Below are positions 5,296 to 6,943 of a DNA stretch of 6,943 nt, piece by piece. The stretch spans positions 1 to 6,943 of the forward strand of contig JAFPYQ010000269.1 of NCBI GenBank assembly GCA_017394475.1, read 5' to 3'. This stretch comes from Oscillospiraceae bacterium. GTDB lineage: Bacteria > Bacillota > Clostridia > Oscillospirales > Ruminococcaceae. How positions within the stretch are numbered: position 1 is the stretch's first letter; each line of letters starts with the position of its first letter. The translations under genes were made by a program, and so were the position numbers. A model generated the notes under the pieces. The model ran no database searches and was not told where the DNA came from. It saw only the letters and a list, made by a program, of their open reading frames with translations.

Positions 5296-6326
5296 GCGTC
5301 CTGCTCACTTTCGTATGTAATATTACCGTTTTTATCAAAACAGATGATAGTTTTGCTTTTCCGATCATTGGAATACAGCACAGCTTTTTCCAGCGTTCCT
5401 GAACTATACCAGTATAAATGCTGATAATATTCTTTTCCGTTTTCTATTGCATATTCTTCTTTCAGAGAACCGTTGAGATAATAACAGAACTGTCCCGCAT
5501 AAAGGACACCATTTTTGTACTCATTGATGCTTTCTGTCTGTCCCTTATCATTCTTAATGCAAAGTATTCCGGTGTATCTGTGCCAGCCGTCTTTGTCTTC
5601 CTGCATCAGAACATCACCATCAAAGCGATATCCCTCTCCGAATGTATTGATCTTATGGGATTGAAACATTTCTTCAGGATAAAGGAATCCGGGCGAATAA
5701 TGTGGATTAACAGATATTCTGACAGGATATCCTTTCTCATCAAATTCCAATTCGGAATAAAACGTGTTTCTGTCGGGCTCTTTTTTTCTGATGAGTTTGA
5801 ATTCCCCGTTTTCATGCCATGTCACTTCATAGGATGTGTCGGGAGAATCAAATTCATAAGTGAATTCAATCTCACAATTTATCTCCTGATGAATAAGCCT
5901 TCCGTTCTCGTCATATTTCTTTATCCTTCTGTAACGCGGATTGTCCTTACGGTAGTTCTCATAAGTTTCTTGTATTGCACCTTTTTCAGTCCATATTATG
6001 ATATATGAACCATAGACTTCTTTTGTTACATAATCGTATCGTGCCAACCTTCCATTCTTATAAAAAGTGACATCTTCACCTTCAGTATATCCGCTTACAT
6101 ACTGACTGTATCCATGCATACTTCCATCGGGAAAAGGATCATACACCAGCCCCGTGAACGGTTCTTCACTTCCTTTTTCATCCCTGATAAACAGCCGTTC
6201 ATAGTGCTGAAAATACCCTTCTTTATATGTATCAAAGAAAAAGATATCATCACTCCAGAGGATCCCGTCTTTTTTTACCACATCCGGTGTCAATAGATCA
6301 TCAGGATTCGGAAAGTATATTGACAT
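5292..6326 (-). CDS. YwqK-like repeat protein (antitoxin/immunity family), 344 aa
   Basis: Numbering starts at ATG 6326, preceded by AAAAGGAG with eight bases spacing; a TTG at 6347 would add seven residues across that ribosome site. The protein is built of short beta repeats of the type Y-x-x-NG-x-L, seen at residues 57-95 (FTGLVYDPFPDG to YKNGRLA), 138-148 (YDENGRLIHQE), 170-178, 195-203, 251-318 (several units) and 330-339 (FDKNGNITYE). These MORN-like units define the YwqK family, whose B. subtilis member is the antitoxin to the YwqJ toxin. No signal peptide or membrane segment is visible, so it is cytoplasmic. It has its own consensus promoter and overlaps the endonuclease V gene by four bases. 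The reading is more AT-rich than its neighbours. No toxin gene lies upstream, so an immunity role is inferred from family only; a general scaffold role is possible. Confidence 0.75.
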   Translation of the reverse strand: MSIYFPNPDDLLTPDVVKKDGILWSDDIFFFDTYKEGYFQHYERLFIRDEKGSEEPFTGLVYDPFPDGSMHGYSQYVSGYTEGEDVTFYKNGRLARYDYVTKEVYGSYIIIWTEKGAIQETYENYRKDNPRYRRIKKYDENGRLIHQEINCEIEFTYEFDSPDTSYEVTWHENGEFKLIRKKEPDRNTFYSELEFDEKGYPVRISVNPHYSPGFLYPEEMFQSHKINTFGEGYRFDGDVLMQEDKDGWHRYTGILCIKNDKGQTESINEYKNGVLYAGQFCYYLNGSLKEEYAIENGKEYYQHLYWYSSGTLEKAVLYSNDRKSKTIICFDKNGNITYESEQDA

Positions 6327-6372
6327 ATAAATTGCTCCTTTTAGCAAATGAACCGATCATTACCCTCTAACA

Positions 6373-6401
6373 ATTATATCATCCCTCAGGAAATGTGTCA
6401 A
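6373..6401 (-). promoter_or_regulatory. Consensus sigma-A promoter of the YwqK-like/nfi unit
   Basis: On the minus strand TTGACA (6401-6396), 17 bases, TATAAT (6378-6373) match the consensus exactly. The -10 box is about 46 bases before ATG 6326, leaving a leader of about 40 bases with an AAAAGGAG ribosome site. The -35 box begins only four bases past the pgk terminator U-tract. Confidence 0.88.
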
Positions 6402-6404
6402 TAG

Positions 6405-6452
6405 AAAAAAGCCACAGTATCCCCCACTTTTACATCGGAGATACTATGGCTT
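6405..6452 (-). terminator. Intrinsic terminator of pgk
   Basis: On the minus strand AAGCCATAGTATC (6452-6440) pairs with GATACTGTGGCTT (6421-6409), 13 bp with one G-T pair, closing an 18-base loop. A run of six T (6410-6405) overlaps the stem end. It starts about 30 bases past the pgk stop and ends the pgk transcript. Confidence 0.92.
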
Positions 6453-6481
6453 AATGTTTCAAGCTATAAGGTATCTGTTAC

Positions 6482-6943
6482 TTACTTATCAGCTATAACA
6501 TCAACACCGGGGAGAACCTTGCCCTCGAGGTATTCAAGAGATGCGCCGCCGCCTGTGGAGATGTGGGTCATCTTGTCAGCAAAGCCGAGCTGGATAACAG
6601 CCGCAGCAGAGTCACCGCCGCCGATAACTGTGGTAGCATCGGTCTCAGCGAGAGACTTGGCAACTGCGATAGTACCCTTTGCAAGAACAGGGTTCTCAAA
6701 TACGCCCATAGGACCGTTCCATACTACAGTCTTAGCGGACTTCACTGCATCAGCGAAGAGCTTCTGTGTCTCTGTGCCGATGTCAAGACCCATCTTGTCG
6801 GCAGGGATCTCGCAGGACTTGTAGTTCTCTATCTCGATGGGAGCATCGATAGGATCGGGGAATGATGCAGCAACGGCTGTATCAACGGGGAGAAGGATCT
6901 TCTTGCCAAGCTTTTCAGCCTTAGCGAGCATTTCCTTGCAGTA
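6482..6943 (-). CDS. pgk: Phosphoglycerate kinase, C-terminal 153 residues (5' part outside window)
   Basis: Phosphoglycerate kinase transfers the acyl phosphate of 1,3-bisphosphoglycerate to ADP in glycolysis, making ATP and 3-phosphoglycerate in the cytoplasm. The visible part is the C-terminal nucleotide-binding domain. Counting from the first complete codon, WNGPMGVFE lies at 75-83, [11 protein letters not shown] at 106-116 and [15 protein letters not shown] at 127-141, all classic motifs of this lobe. The frame is open to the right edge (YCKE before [11 protein letters not shown]), so the internal Met at 6931 is not the start. About 250 N-terminal residues (the phosphoglycerate-binding domain) are missing because the window ends. 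The stop at 6482 is followed by a strong hairpin terminator, so pgk is the last gene of its transcript. No defects are seen. Confidence 0.97.
   Translation of the reverse strand, partial: YCKEMLAKAEKLGKKILLPVDTAVAASFPDPIDAPIEIENYKSCEIPADKMGLDIGTETQKLFADAVKSAKTVVWNGPMGVFENPVLAKGTIAVAKSLAETDATTVIGGGDSAAAVIQLGFADKMTHISTGGGASLEYLEGKVLPGVDVIADK

Overview
The window suggests a low-to-moderate GC Gram-positive anaerobe of the Clostridia, most likely a Ruminococcus-type gut or rumen bacterium. The grounds are strong AGGAG-type ribosome binding sites, consensus sigma-A promoters with 17-bp spacers, a secreted protein of the glycoside hydrolase 44 (GH44) type, and a YwqK-like gene next to an endonuclease V gene. 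Genus level is an inference; no marker gene is present. All seven supported genes lie on the minus strand, so transcription runs from the right edge to the left.

Right end (6943 to about 6405): the C-terminal 153 residues of phosphoglycerate kinase (pgk), closed by a strong 13-bp hairpin terminator. Only four bases after its U-tract begins a perfect TTGACA-N17-TATAAT promoter for the next unit.

Unit 2 (6326 to 4597): a 344-residue YwqK-like repeat protein overlapping by four bases (ATGA) an endonuclease V gene (nfi). Bacillus subtilis has the same order (ywqK then ywqL = nfi), behind the LXG toxin gene ywqJ. Here no toxin gene precedes the pair; pgk does.

Non-coding stretch (4596 to 4273): two identical 45-bp direct repeats 117 bp apart with hairpin-forming sequence between them, then a GC-rich palindrome next to the promoter of the third unit.

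Unit 3 (4272 to 1166): three closely spaced genes, each 25 bases apart. They encode a 681-residue exported GH44-like protein with a Thr/Glu-rich stalk and C-terminal membrane anchor, a 150-residue unknown protein, and a 185-residue multi-pass membrane protein. The GH44-like protein keeps the nucleophile motif (SEYDFGG) but has Arg-Ala where the family has the Asn-Glu of the acid/base, so it may be a catalytically altered or carbohydrate-binding surface protein. A hairpin terminator follows.

Unit 4 (991 to 125): an alpha/beta hydrolase with its own promoter, whose -10 box lies within an operator-like inverted repeat. The first 124 bases hold no gene I can support.

The most notable points are the altered GH44 catalytic motif in an operon with two unknown genes, the YwqK-EndoV pair without a toxin, the 45-bp repeats, and a His-to-Asn change in a conserved EndoV motif.
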